A DNA stretch of 64,000 bases from Calocera cornea HHB12733 (GCA_001632435.1 KV423917.1:1-64000), one strand, 5' to 3'. Shown: positions 24,489-36,351, counted from the stretch's first letter. Made by a program: numbers and translations. The notes: generated by a model from the sequence alone, not told the origin.

Positions 24489-26429
24489 CTAGCTCCTGAT
24501 CCTCCACCCGTCACCTTTCCTCTTCTTGTCGATGCCGCCAAAGCTCTCCCGGACGACGAGCCAGAGACAGGTCGACGCGATGATGTCCTTGATGTCTTCA
24601 GCCGTAAGCAACAGGCCATCCTCGGTGCTCTCCATGCCGTCTACCCTAGGCAGGAACTCGCCTCGCTCCACCGCAACGTCCGGAAGCGGGAATGGTATCT
24701 TGACCTGTCCCAGAAGTTTCGGATGATGGGGAGCAGGGATCAGCGCAGCAACCCGCATCTTTGCATGGTGCGGCGAAACATGCAGAATGCACGTCCACGG
24801 CGTGTCGTCATCCTCAGAGTCGGACTGCGAATTTGTCGAGCTAGTCTCTGCCGAGGTCGCAACAGGAGCCAGGAGCATTGCTGACGCTCGAGGAGACACT
24901 GATCCTCGTTTCATCGATGGCGTCGGTGATCGCTCGTATGTGAAAGGAGGTGCCAGGCCGGTCGTGTCCCCAGGAGCCACCATGGAGTTTCGCGCGCTGG
25001 GGACAGCTGAGTCTGTACCTTCGGCAATGCTTCGTCTCCGGCCGCGCCGATTGTGGTCGTTCGCTCTCGTCCATTCAAAGCGGAGATCGACGCTCGCTAG
25101 CGAATCCGTCTGGCTTGGGCCACCCATCCGCAGGTTGTTCAGGCCCTTGTTCAACCAAGTCTCGCCCGTTGGCTTGAGCCACTTTTTGACTATCCAAACA
25201 TAGGACACGGCGCGATTGTGGTCATGCGATGCCATCTTTGAGCCTTGAGCCGGTTGGAGCCCAAGCGTTGGCGTGAGCAGTTGCGAGTCCATAGCTGACA
25301 TCGACGGCGAAGCAGGGATTATCTCGCTGCGTGCGGGTGATGGAGGCGGCTGGACGGCAGAGAGCTCGGATATGGATTCGTTCCTGCGCTTGAAAAGCTT
25401 TCCAAAAGCTTTCTTCTGCTTCTTCTGCTCAGGTAGAGGCGGCGAAAGCAGTTCGGGTTGCGGAATGGCAGCCGTCGTGCTCGTTCGCGGGTGACGGTCC
25501 TGGGAGAAAGAAGACCGTGGCGTGTACTCTCTGATCGCTTCAATCTGCGATCCGTGGCCGTTGTCGGATGCTCGAGTGCCTCTGCTGTCCAGAAGGTCCT
25601 CCGAGAAGCGTTCCCAGAACTCTATGGGTTCGAGATACGCCACCTGCGCGACTTCGAGGCCCTTCTTCAAGAACTTGGCGACTTTGGCGTCCGTTCCCGC
25701 ATCGACTACTGTGTTCTGCATGACATTATGGGCAGACAGATCTGGATGGCCGCGTGAGTCAATGTAGCACGCCTCCACGTAGGAAGCAGGACTTACTATA
25801 CAGTGGCACAACACGCCGGCCGCTGACAGTGGAAGCCAGGGAGGTGACAGAGCTTGTCGCAACAGAGTAGAGAGAGGCGCTACGATCTGAGCGGACCGAA
25901 GGTCGACGGCCTAATGAGTTGCCCGAGATGGCGGATGCGGCGCTGTCTGGGGTGGCGGGAGTCTGCATGTCGTCCCTCGACAGCTCGACGCTTCGACGCT
26001 GCCTCTGGGTTTGCAGGTTTGGCGGGATGAGTTGAATCTGAAGATTCAACGGATGATTGTTTTTCGCCGGGGGCGGTCGGACTATGATGAAAGTCTGTGA
26101 AACGCGGTCAGAACAGGCTCGGACCGAGTGTGCGTGACAGGGCTGCGCACCTCGCTGGGCTGCTTTTTCTTTCGCGACCCGTGGTCATCGTGAGTTTCGC
26201 TGTCTGACATTGCGTGGTCGTGATGATCCTCGCCCTTACCGTTATGCTGCTGCCCTTCCCGATGTTGTGACTGCTGCTGTTTCTGGTCTGGGATGTCTAG
26301 TTGTAGTTTGGAGGAGTCGGCGTCTTCTGGGGTTTCTTCCTCCTCTGGTCGTGAGAGGAATGACATTGGATTAGGGAGAGACGGTAAGTGTAAGCCCGTG
26401 GGCAGCATGTTGTTGAAGAAGCTTGTCAT
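24489..26429 (-). CDS. Conserved fungal protein of unknown function
   Basis: Three exons on the minus strand starting MTSFFNNMLPTGLHLPSLP at 26429. The first exon is acidic and His/Gln-rich (HREGQQHNGKGEDHHDH). The splice near 26150 gives QPSE|TFIIVRPPPAKNNHP, and the second splice near 25800 gives VVPLY|NLSAHNVMQNTVVDAG, then TDAKVAKFLKKGLEV and LEPIEFWERF. That block looks like the conserved core. A long Ser/Pro-rich, mostly disordered segment follows, with a basic patch (KKQKKAFGKLFKRR). A second folded-looking block closes the protein: DDTPWTCILHVSPHHAKMRV, LIPAPHHPKLLGQVKIPFPL, AEDIKDIIASTCLWLVVRE. No enzyme motif, signal peptide or membrane helix is visible. I do not recognise a named family. 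Confidence 0.85.
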
Positions 26430-27261
26430 GATGGGCGTGCTCGTGCTAGGAGGCGGTCGGGGGAGGGTGGAGGGTGGCGGACGCGGGGGTATGAGTGTGT
26501 GATGGATTGGCTGGGTGGAGCTGTGCGTGTGTGTGGGGGGTAGTATGGACTATAAGGCTAAGGACGCGGGCGGGGACGGGGGAGGGCGGGAGGAGGCGGC
26601 TGTTGTGAAGAGAGGGCGGAGCGGGGAGGAGCGCGACTTGGTTGGGACCTGTCTTGGCCAGGCAGGCCGGAGGCGTGGTCTATTAGTGAGTGTGCCATCC
26701 TAAGGGGCCGCTGATGTCATGTGCGCGCGCCGTCCTCCCCTCCCCATCGCAAGCCATCGGCCCCGTCCCCCCGGCCGCCGCTTCCTCCCTCATCAATTGT
26801 ATATCGTACAGTACTAGCCACATTCCCCCCTTTCAAATCGGTACATAAACATTCCCCCGGCGACATCCCCGACGCCGTCGCTTGCAAATGAGCAACTGCA
26901 TAAGCTAGGGGACCGCAGCCGGGAAGCCAAGCCGCGAGGGGAGCTGCGCGTCCCCATGCCGCTCCCCACCTCCGCCCACCCCCCTCGGCCGCGCCGCAGC
27001 TTGAGTCGGTCCGAGTCTCGCGGCCTTGCTCGCGACTATCCCTTCGCCCGCGTCCTCCACTGCGGTGCCTGCCAACACGCTGCGGGATACGCTATCATCC
27101 ATTGTATATCGGGAAAACGCCCATACATCAGGCTCCCTAACTTATCGTGAGGCTAATATTCATACGATCGACTTGTTTATTATTCTTTTGACTGTATCAA
27201 GTTACAACGGCATCGAGACTTTTCATCCTGGCTTGGCACCGGCGCAGACCCAGTGCCGCCC
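26430..27261. promoter_or_regulatory. Promoter of the unknown-protein gene and 3' flank of the peroxiredoxin
   Basis: 26430-26700 is G/purine-rich on the plus strand, i.e. CT-rich on the coding strand of the gene starting at 26429. 26700-27260 contains C-rich runs and two similar short strings (CAATTGTATATCG at 26794 and CCATTGTATATCGG at 27098). No gene supported. Confidence 0.45.
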
Positions 27262-28044
27262 TCACAGCTTACTCAGCAGATTATCTACAGAGGTCACCGT
27301 CACCTGTGACGGGTCTTCCTCGACGATGACATCCTGCACCTTGCCCCCCTTCACGATGAGCGCAGAGCGCTATCGCATCGAGCAATTGGTCAGAATTCCA
27401 GGCACACGTTCACCCTAAGCACGCTCACCTTCAACCGGGGTCCTCCGAGTAGGGGTGTGGCATCAAATATCAGACCGAGCGCCGATGCAAATGCACCGGT
27501 GTCATCGGCGACCTGTCACGGCGCATTCAGCTCGCAAAAACCCTGAGACGGAACTCGACTCTCGCTTACAAAATGCACAACTGGTGTTTTGAAACATGGT
27601 TAGCTAAAACCGTGCCGTGATCACCAATCTCAAGACGACTTACGCGTTCCCCCCGAGCGGGCGGCCGCCAGCTTCTGCTTCCAAGCCTCCATCACGAACA
27701 CGTCGTTCACGCCGACGACCCAGATGCCCTGCACACCCTTAGCTTCGAGCTCGGAGTACTTCTCGATGTAGCCTGGCACCTACAGAGTGCATGTATGTCA
27801 TAACTAAGGCATTTGACACTTGCCGCGACCCTACCTGGTTCGAGCACGTGGGACTAAAGGCAGCGGGAACGGTGACGATGATGTGCGTCCCCGTAGCCAC
27901 CTTCTCTGCGAGGGAGAAGGGCTTGGTAGGGTCGCCTTCCTTCACGCCCGCTACAGGCACTTCAGCGCCTGGCTTGACCTGAGACATGAGCGAAGCGATG
28001 GCACTATGCGCGGCAGTGGCGGCAGCGCTGACGATGGAAGCCAT
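27262..28044 (-). CDS. Peroxiredoxin, Prx5/Ahp1 type
   Basis: Thiol peroxidase that reduces hydrogen peroxide and alkyl peroxides. It begins MASIVSAAATAAHSAIASLM at 28044. The thioredoxin-like fold is recognisable: DPTKPFSLAEKVATG, then the peroxidatic site VPAAFSPTCSNQ|VPGYIEKY (Cys in PTCS, split from VPGY by an intron at about 27782-27838), then GVQGIWVVGVNDVFVMEAW. The C-terminal exons give GAFASALGLIFDATPLLGG and SALIVKGGKVQDVIVEEDPS, ending VTSVDNLLSKL. The first ~20 residues are Ala-rich and may be a weak mitochondrial targeting peptide, since no PTS1 is present. At least four introns. Fungal members include the Asp f 3 and Mal f 3 allergen family. Confidence 0.92.
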
Positions 28045-28656
28045 GTTATACGATGCTTTTAGGGCTGGAAACGGTGAAAGCACTAAAGGGGGGCGGGGAT
28101 TCAGAGTTGCATCGTGTCTGCCGAGGACGTTTTCAATCCTATATACGCTCGGAACCTGTGGAGAACGAGGGCGAACGCAGGAGTACCATGGAGCGACTAT
28201 CGCGGGCAACGACGTGCGGATGACATCATTGCACCGTGTCGCGCTTCTTCCTGATCGTGCCGCTTCTTCCTCCCTCGATCGCGTCACGTCGCGTTCGCCT
28301 CCCAGCGCGCGCGCATACATCCAGCCCAGCGCATGTGGGTTGTGTACCCTGGACGGCAATGAGCATCTAAATGTACATTACGCACTTTCGTAAGATAGCG
28401 GTGCTCAAGCTATGCCCTCCTCACAGCCAGAGCAGCGAAGTGTCCAAACACAAATACCCAAAAGACATTATCGACCCTCGTCTTCAACGTGCATCAACAT
28501 TCACCACGAGTATTGCTTTGCAAGTCCCTCATCACCGGTTTTTCCGCGTCTCGATCGATTCGACATTGGAGGGTCCTGTTGCGGTCACACCTCCCTCCGA
28601 AGCCCTGTGGTCCCGTTCATTGGTCTCTGCTCGTCCATGCGAATGGAAACAGTGAC
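28045..28656. promoter_or_regulatory. Peroxiredoxin promoter and ceramide synthase 3' flank
   Basis: No gene. The minus-strand frame that extends upstream of the peroxiredoxin ATG carries no conserved sequence, so it is treated as 5' leader. Confidence 0.5.
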
Positions 28657-29881
28657 TCACTCGTCTTCTTCGTCGCTCCTGACATCCTCTGCCCCTTGGC
28701 CAGATACAACCCTCAATGCCACGACGACGATCATGTAGAACCAGAGGAGGAGAAGTGCTTGTAATGCCACGAGCAGGGTGATGAACCCAATGTGTGCGTT
28801 GCGCGACAAGTAGAGCCCGGTTGAAGGCGACCACCGGTACGGGACAAGGATAGGTAGGTCGCGATATACAGAATAGATAACGGCGCCGAATAGCACGTGC
28901 CGAGTTATGAACCAGGAAATGAGGAAGAAGACGAAAGCCACATCTTTCGCGGTGTCGAAACCAACGTATCGAAACATCTTGGCGACCTGCATGCCAGTGT
29001 TAGCGCTGAGTCCGGTAATCAAAGCAAAACCTACCGGAAAAACAAAGTCACAGAAGTCCATTAGGAGCAAAATCATCGATCCAACGCGGGTGAAGTTGGA
29101 GATGTAGCTGGTGATCATTAAGATGATGGTAATGATGTGGTGCGAAAACATCTGCCAGTGATCCTTTCGCCGAGCTTCGATGTTGAGGATGATGACCTGG
29201 TGAAACCATTCGGCTAGCTGCGCCAGGTAATAGAATTTGAGAGGGGCGGGTAAGGGCGTGTGCGGATATCCCCTGAAAAACTCTTGGGGATTGAATGGGG
29301 CCCAAGGACTATTGGCATAGATATACTAGAAGGTCCGTTAGGCCTGACGAACCGACTGGAGAAGGGGAACGCACCATGCCAAATGACCAAGACACCACAT
29401 AGTAGATGAAAATGAATCCTTGCTCCGAGAAGCGGGTGACCTGTCGATCACGTCGAGCCTGCTCTCGCTTCGAGGGTTCGTGGGAGGCGAGTCCATTCCT
29501 AACTCCATTGGCGTTCGAACTTTTTGGCGAGACCTCCTTAGGGCCATACAAAATGCGACGAGCGATAGGGCCAAGGATATACGCCATGGCAACTTCGCGG
29601 AAAACGGAGAAGATGATGACCCAAGTGAGCACGAAGCACACGTCGAGGGGGCCCTTCCCGTAGTGTGTCCATTGCGGGAAGAGGTTGGTATTGTGGGGTG
29701 TCGGGGCAGGATAGGACAATGCGAAGAAAGGTCGTAGGCGATCTGCCAGGCCGGGATAGTACGGCAGGGAGTCGTTAAGATAGTTCATTAGAGGCACTAA
29801 GCGGTCTGGACGTGTTTGGAAGGTGAGCATGGGATTGGAAGTGAGAAGCGGATATGGCAATTGCGTACCGGCTCCATGCAT
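28657..29881 (-). CDS. LAG1: Ceramide synthase (TLC domain, LAG1/LAC1 family)
   Basis: Joins a fatty acyl-CoA to a sphingoid base in the ER. Multi-pass protein: DVCFVLTWVIIFSVFREVAM, then the Lag1 motif region with the diagnostic double histidine (WQMFSHHIITIILMITSYIS), then ILLLMDFCDFVFPVAKMFRY and FVFFLISWFITRHVLFGAVI, then a last helix (LLVALQALLLLWFYMIVVVA) and an acidic tail ending GQGAEDVRSDEEDE. SWSFGM|YIYANSPWAPFNPQEF is created by the intron near 29330-29370. Start taken at 29881 (MHGAGTQLPYPLL); an in-frame ATG at 29830 (MLTFQTRPD) is possible. No homeobox-like domain is present, as expected in fungi. Divergent from the U1A/U2B'' gene. Confidence 0.9.
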
Positions 29882-30275
29882 TTCTCCCGCGTCGTGGTGC
29901 TATAGACAGATAGCCTGATGCCAGCACGGCTAAAGGGTGTGTGTATGCGGGGAGGATGTGGGACGGATTGTATGAGGAGATGAGAGCAGATGGGGAGGGG
30001 GAGGGGACGGTGAAGGGCGCGGAGGAGGATGGGGTGACGCGACTCCGAAGCTGCCTGGTCTGGAGGGGGAGCGAAGCAGGCGAGGAGGGGTAGCCGTGCT
30101 GAAACAATTTGACAAGCACCAAACGGGGGCATACACCCGCCCAAATGCAGGCGACCTCTCTCGTCCAAAGACCCCGCCCCTGCACAAACACGTCCACACT
30201 CGGACCCTAAAGTCAGTCACCCCAAGGGACCGGCTACTGGCCACAAGGCCGCGCCTCTCCTCCTCCCATCTCGAC
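29882..30275. promoter_or_regulatory. Shared promoter of ceramide synthase and the U1A/U2B'' gene
   Basis: 394 bp between divergent starts; strongly purine-rich on the plus strand from 29990 to 30095, then C-rich. Minus-strand frames here are low-complexity and not conserved. Confidence 0.55.
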
Positions 30276-31172
30276 ATGTCGTTACCGCCGAACACATGTC
30301 TATACATCAACAATCTCAATGACAAGGTGAACAAGGAAGGTATGTCGTCGAACACCGCAGCTGTGACGCTCAGTGCCTCATGCACCTTGACAGAACTACG
30401 CGCCCAACTCTATGCATTGTTCACACCATACGGCAAGGTCATCGACGTCGTTGCACGCAAGGGCGCAAAGATGAAGGGCCAGGCTTTTGTGGTCTTTGGA
30501 GATCTCTCAGGGGCGACAACTGCGTTGCGAGCAATGGATGGGGAGTTCTTCTACGACAAACCGATGGTAAGTGCCTTCACCATGTCATCGTTTGGCAAAC
30601 GAACGGTCTTCCATGCGGCCTTGAATCTGCACAACGCCAATCACTGCTTGTCGGCTCACTTCTAAATGACACCATGGATCACCGACTGAGAAGATCCATG
30701 TGATGGGCTCAGCTCGCTTGTGATTACTACTCTCCGCTCCTGTCGTCGGACCATCCTTGTCTGTCTCCCCCCTGCCACCCTTCAATGTGGCCGCCTCATT
30801 CCCCTTTCCCCCCTTATTACCCCTTATGACGTGACGGACCTTTGCAGTTCAATAACATGCTGACCAACCCACTTTCCCTAGCATATACAATACGGCAAGA
30901 GCAAGTCCCATGCTACGATCAGGATTGAACAAGGGGTTGATGCTGTACCGTTCGGGGCCAAAGCGGGTGCCATCGTAAATGGCAAGTCGGACAAGGTCGT
31001 CATGTCAAGAGCGGAGGGAGAGGCTGCCGACCGAGAACGAGAGAAGAAAGAAGAGATGGAAGGAACCAAAAGAGCGAGAGAGGCAGAGGCAGAGGATGGC
31101 GCTCCCCAGCCCAAAAAGAGCCGCACAGAGGATGAGGACGAGGACGAGATGGAGATCGAGGATGACGAGTGA
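30276..31172 (+). CDS. U1A/U2B''-type spliceosomal RNA-binding protein
   Basis: Binds stem-loop RNA of U1 or U2 snRNA in pre-mRNA splicing. One RRM, in three exons: the RNP2 motif in TCLYINNLNDKVNKEELR (intron inside the Glu codon), then YGKVIDVVARKGAKMKGQAF with RNP1 GQAFVVF, then ALRAMDGEFFYDKPM|HIQYGK. The FYDKPM.IQY block is specific to U1A/U2B''. The tail is charged and low-complexity (EDEDEDEMEIEDDE) and there is no second RRM, which makes it closer in size to U2B''. The second intron (30567-30881, 315 nt) is about six times longer than others in this window; an alternative acceptor TTTGCAG lies at 30847. Confidence 0.92.
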
Positions 31173-31696
31173 CGAAATGATGTGTTCTGTGAGTCTGGGC
31201 ATTGCATGCGACCGGTGCATGCTACCGAATACTCGATCGTCCAGCATGCTTCAGAGCATTCTGGAGGCTCACCCAATGGAGATGTCGTTTGTGGTGCATT
31301 CAACTTTCGACCTGGAGTACGCCGCGGGATTGCTCTATATCTCGTTCCCTTATGGTATCTACGCGTTGTAACCCTGTAGCAATAAGTCTATGTAGAGACA
31401 TGGTCAGCATATACGGACTACCATATTGTGCCTCGGGTCTTGGACAGTGGGTGAACCAGCCGCCTACCACGTGACGTAATGGCCTCCTGAGGAGGTCCGA
31501 TCTGACTCCGCTGCGCGCGCATCGACGTTATCCTCCTGCCCAGCACCGCAGGCGAGCGCTCATCTTTCTCGCAGCAAGTCGCTGATAGGGCATTGCACTC
31601 TACCTCCCTGTATAAACCCTCTCAACTCAGCAAAGTTCCGTGCCTTATCGCCTTCTCAAACGCTCTCTGTACCGTATCTCGGGTCGTGACTCAACC
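31173..31696. promoter_or_regulatory. Promoter of SNF7
   Basis: 3' flank of the RRM gene and SNF7 promoter; no gene. GTATAAACCC at about 31611, some 85 bp before the SNF7 ATG, is TATA-like. Confidence 0.4.
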
Positions 31697-32526
31697 ATGT
31701 CTTCGTCGTGGCTCAATCTATTCGGCGGACGGAAGGACCCGAAGGCGACGGCTCGAGATGCGATTGTCAACCTTCGGCAGCAGCTCAACATGCTTGAGAA
31801 GAAGGAGGAGTACCTGCAGAAGAAGATCGACGATGAAATGAAGAAGGCGAGGGCAAATGTGGTGACGAACAAACTCGGTACGGATGCGCCTTGCTAGCCC
31901 CTTTCGCCGCTGACACGTCGACTGCTCCAGCGGCCACTCAAGCATTGAAGAGGAAGAAGAACTACGAAGAGGAGATGTTACGAATAGCAAACACGCGGTT
32001 AACTCTCGAAACCCAGGTCAATGCTCTGGAGAGTGCCAATATCAACCATGAGACCATGATTGCAATGAAGCGCGGCTCCGAGGCACTGAAGGTCATCCAT
32101 CAAGGACTGTAAGTCTCCCTTCGGAGCTCTAATGAAGACACAGCTGACAGCCTGTACTTTCAGAACGATTGACAAGGTTGATGCCACCATGGATTCCATT
32201 CGCGAGCAGATGGAGCTTACGAATGAGATTTCGGACGCTATCGCGAACCCGATCAATATGGGCGTTGAGATGGATGAGGTACGCATATCATGCGCCTATC
32301 CTGCAGCGAGACTGTACTGACTATGCGTGATCAGGATGACTTGAAAGAGCAGCTTGCCGAGTTGGAACAGGAGGAGCTGGACAACAAGCTCATGGGGGCT
32401 GAGCGAGCACCGGTTCATGCCCCGAGCGTGCCTTCAGCGGTCGCTGCGACGCCACAAGCTGCGACGGTGGACGAAGACGAGGAAGAGGCCCAGCTGCGGG
32501 CACTGCAAGCAGAGATGGCTATGTAG
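31697..32526 (+). CDS. SNF7: ESCRT-III core subunit SNF7 (VPS32/CHMP4)
   Basis: Polymerises on endosomal membranes to drive intralumenal vesicle budding. It has the expected layout: an N-terminal amphipathic anchor (MSSSWLNLFGGRKDPKA), the basic helical hairpin (AIVNLRQQLNMLEKKEEYLQ and ALKRKKNYEEEMLRIA), then acidic C-terminal helices (DKVDATMDSIREQMELTNEI, DDLKEQLAELEQEELDNKL) and a terminal MIM1-like helix (EEEAQLRALQAEMAM) for Vps4 recruitment. Four exons with introns near 31876, 32110 and 32280. Length fits the family. Stop TAG at 32524. Confidence 0.94.
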
Positions 32527-33165
32527 GCGGTTGTATACTACATCCGACGGCTCTGCCGTTCCCCGGTTGGGGTGCCCTGCGTTCGGTTGGTGTTTCTGTC
32601 TAACTTGTATTTTCGCGCTCGTATACAATCTCTCTCCGTTCGTCAGTTCTGTTTGACTACACATAATGAATGAGAATGGAGGCATGAACTGTTGTTTGAC
32701 GGAGTACAATATGGGAAGATGTGGATGATATCCGGGTGACAAGGCGGCGACTACATACCCGGGCGGAGTAAGGACCCGGATGTGCCGGGGTTGCCACCGG
32801 CCGGGGGTTGCGCGTTGCCGCGAGGGAGATGAGAGTGGAGCACGTGAAACGGGGAGCGTGGCTCCGAATTGGGCTGAGAATGCGGAAGCGATGCGATCAC
32901 CGCCCGCGCTGTCCTGCCCCCGGCCAACACTCGCAAGGGTGCGCGGCTCATCACCGCATCCCCAACAGGTCACTCGGCGCCCCGCCATCCCATCGCATAC
33001 ACTCACCCTCCGCCGCCGCCGCCTCTTCCTCTCTCTCCTCCTCCTCCCTCCACGTACCCGGCGCGTACCGCGCCTTGTCGCTCTCGGGGCTGTTCGCTCT
33101 CCTATCTCTCTGGACATCACTCTTCACTAGTCTTTCCATCGTGAGACAGCTGCACCAGCGCAGCA
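32527..33165. promoter_or_regulatory. SNF7 3' flank and NEM1 promoter
   Basis: No gene. A CT-rich block (about 33010-33120: CCGCCGCCGCCTCTTCCTCT and following) lies just before the NEM1 start and is its likely core promoter and leader. Confidence 0.5.
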
Positions 33166-34744
33166 ATGAACTCACTCAGCCTGCTCGCTCGGAGATACGA
33201 TACCCGCGCACTCTCAGCTATCGCTTCTTCCTCTCGCAACTCTTCACCACCGTCGCCCGATGTCTCCGCAGCTGCACGCCCAGCAAGACGCACTTTCTCC
33301 TTCTCATCCGCCTCCAACCAACAACCTCGCCCATCGCCGTCGAAGCGTCCAGCTTCCTCCCCTTCCTCTCCCGCACGATTCCCAACCCCGCTGACAGAGA
33401 TACCCCCTCCATTGCTGTTCACCATCCCGTCTCCCATCCCACCTCCGGTCATCGATCCAAGGGACAGGTTTCTTGCGCAATGCTACGCCATCGCTCGTCG
33501 GGTCATGCAGGAGGCCCTTGTCTGGGTTATTCCGACAGCGGCCAGAGCCGTCAAACATGCCAACTCAGATGGGGAAGATAAGAGCGCAGCAGCCGATGAC
33601 ACCGGGTCCGAAGACGGTGGGGACATGTTGATCGAGGAAAGCCCATTCAAAGTCGAGTCGGACGTGGGCTCGGCGAACGCTATCTTGAGTCTGTCCCCCA
33701 CTGAACTGGAGACGCCGAGGCTCGTGGTCGAGCAATTGGAGAGCAGTACACCCTCAGCAACTCCACCGGCAGCGCTCGTGAACGTCACCCCTCCTACACC
33801 CATCCACGAGACTGCTTCGGGGTCGGCGGCCACCCCGTTTGGCTTGTCCCCATTGCGTCTATTCCAGGTCTCTTCCACCGGCTCTGCCCCCGCATCCCAG
33901 TCTCTCCTCCCAAACCCCCTGTCCATGTCTCTTCTCACATCCTCTCCTGCTCCCACCACCGTGTCACGAAAGAAGTCATCCACACAGAGCTCCCACTTCC
34001 CGCCGAAGAAGACTCTTGTTCTTGATCTGGATGAAACACTTATACATTCTACCTCTCGCCCCTTGTCATCAGCCATCGGTGGCACTGGAGTCCTCGGATT
34101 GGGCGGCCTTTTCGGCAAGAGGGGTCAAGGAGCGGGCCATATGGTGGAGGTCATTCTCAATGGCCGGAGCACGCTGTACCATGTATACAAGCGGCCTTTT
34201 GTAGACTATTTTCTGCGCAAGGTCCGCCTTTCCCTTCCGCTGCTGATCGTGCAATCGTCGCTCACGCACATCAGGTCTCGGGATGGTATACCTTGGTCAT
34301 ATTCACAGCTTCTATGCAAGAATACGCGGACCCTGTCATTGACTGGTTAGATGGCGGACGAGGCCTTTTCTCTCGTCGATTCTTCCGAGAAGTGCGTACC
34401 AAGGTCACCGTCCACCTTGTGTTGGCTGATCACTGCCACTGCTAGTCCTGCACTCAACAGCAGGGCGGTTCGTACAGCAAAGACCTGGCTGTTGTGGATG
34501 AGGATCTGAGCAGAATTTGCCTCATCGACAACTCGCCCGTGAGCTATAGCAGTCATCCAGGTAAGCAGAGTTTCTAGCCGTATTCAAACAGAGGCTCACC
34601 GCTTGACATTCAGCCAATGGTATCCCGATTGAAGGATGGATTTCGGACCCGTCCGACGAAGCGCTGCTGGACCTGTTGCCTGTACTTGATAGCCTGCGTT
34701 TCGCGAGCGATGTTCGACGTATATTAGGCATTCGGGGATTCTAA
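33166..34744 (+). CDS. NEM1: NEM1-like HAD phosphatase (CNEP1/Dullard family)
   Basis: Catalytic subunit of the Nem1-Spo7 phosphatase that activates lipin (Pah1) at the nuclear envelope/ER. The N-terminal ~280 residues are Ser/Pro-rich, with one hydrophobic stretch ([18 protein letters not shown]) that could be the membrane anchor. The catalytic DxDxT motif is [19 protein letters not shown], followed by [20 protein letters not shown], the spliced [41 protein letters not shown] and [20 protein letters not shown]. Four exons. It ends [19 protein letters not shown] at 34742. Its 5' region recurs as a broken copy at 18.9-19.15 kb. Confidence 0.9.
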
Positions 34745-34996
34745 TTGTATTACATCGAACGCTGGCTCGTGTCAACGGGTCGTTTAGCTCTCCCAAGGGT
34801 ATATATTGGAGACTACCGGCTCCGAGTGGCAGAGATTCAACCCCGCGTTCCTAGGGCGCGTTAGAGTTCAACGCACGACGCGTGCTTGGGTCGTGCCCTT
34901 GTAGCGCCGGTCTTCTTCCCAACGAACCCTTTCATCGACCGCTCTTTCTTTCTCTCGTAGGACTCCTTGCACTTATTGCTTTCGTTCGCCGCCACG

Positions 34997-36049
34997 ATGT
35001 CTTCTTTCTTCAACCTGTAAGCCGTCTCGTACAACTCGGTTCCGTCTGGGCTCTCATCCTTGTAGCGGGAAGACGCGCACCTTCAAGCCGAAGAAGGATG
35101 TACCTGAAGGCACGCCGCAGTACCAACTCAGGAAGTACGCCCAAGCTACGCTGGTAAAGCACGTCTGCTTCCAGCCAGGACCTCTAGCTGAAGCTTGTAC
35201 CAGGGCTCGGGCAATCTGAGAGGAGCGGTGCAACTGCCAGAAGGAGAGGACGTGAACGAATGGCTTGCTGTCCACAGTCCGTCACGACGCTAGACCGCTT
35301 GGCCTCTCCTCTGACATGCCTTAGTTGTCGACTTCTTCAACCATGTGAACATGCTTTATGGGACTATCACAGAGTTTTGCACCCCGCAAGAGGTATGTGG
35401 CCTAGCCGCATGTTCTTGCCTGGCTGATGCTAAACCGTGTGTAGTGCCCCACAATGTCTGCGGGTCCTCGGTATGTTTAGCTCTCTGGTGCTCTCTTGTT
35501 GCTCAGTGGACATGCATCACACAGCTACGAATACCTCTGGGAAGATGGACAGGATTATAAGCGTCCGACCAAAGTGTCTGCCCCGAAGTATGTGGACTTA
35601 CTCATGAACTGGATTCAAGAGCGACTGGATGACGAGACCTTGTTCCCTAATAAGCTTGGTGCGTCTCCTGCTCCAACAGCGCAGACTCCTCATGCTGACC
35701 CAGACTTAGGCGTACCGTTTCCTAAGCACTTTCGTGACACCGTGCGAACCATAGCGCGACGTCTCTTCCGTGTGTATGCGCATTTGTATACCAATCATCT
35801 GGACCAGATCGCAGCTCTTGGGATTGACGGTACGTCGCTCAGCACTGCTCGTAACGTCGCTCTGACCCGCCGTCAGCCCACCTCAACACGAGCTACCGAC
35901 ATTTCTTCCTTTTCACGCACGAGGTGAGAAGTCCCGCGCAGGCGTTGCACCCCTCTGACCGTCAACAGTTCGACCTGATCGACAAGAGAGAACTTGGCCC
36001 GTTGGAAGATCTAAACGAATCCATTCTAACCGAGGAAAAGATCAGATAG
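34997..36049 (+). CDS. MOB1: MOB1 kinase activator
   Basis: Co-activator of NDR/LATS kinases in mitotic exit and septation. After splicing: MSSFFNL|GKTRTFKPKKDVPEG, TPQYQLRKYAQATLGSGNLR, DEWLAVH-type block read here as EDVNEWLAVHIVDFFNHVN, then the zinc-site cysteines in TEFCTPQE|CPTMSAGPRYEYLW, and the zinc-site histidines in FRVYAHLYTNHLDQIAAL. It closes HFFLFTHEFDLIDKRELGPL and ESILTEEKIR. At least seven short introns, one splitting the two Cys ligands. Length and all four zinc ligands are as in the family. Stop TAG at 36047. Confidence 0.94.
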
Positions 36050-36351
36050 TGTCGGCTGTGCGGTTGTACGCATCGCAGCGCCCATCGCTCCTGTTCTCCT
36101 GTCGCATATCATACTTCCAGTACCTCATATCATCACAATAGCATCACTTCCTTGGTTCACTTCGACGCCAGTAAATGCTGAAGCTCGCTCTATTGCATAT
36201 CCCCATGCGTTTAAATATGCATTCATACACGTCACTGCCCGTTAGGGCTGGGAAATAGTAATACATCACCTCCTGCAAGCAACGCTACTCCGTGCTCCCG
36301 CAGCCCACTGGTCCCATTCTCCAACCCGGATGAAGTCCATGAACCGCTCTC
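36050..36351. other. Convergent intergenic region
   Basis: 3' flanks of MOB1 and the Rheb gene; AT-richer than its surroundings. No gene or repeat recognised. Confidence 0.5.

Noticed and set aside
32434..33120. Arg-rich 228-codon frame antisense to the SNF7 3' end and NEM1 promoter
   Set aside because: Composition follows the CT-rich promoter and the frame overlaps the SNF7 coding end; no motif.
34798..34880. Possible tRNA gene on the minus strand (GGGGTTGAATCTC near 34838)
   Set aside because: The T-loop lacks the TTCRA signature and no cloverleaf arms could be placed. No convincing tRNA or rRNA gene was found anywhere in the window.
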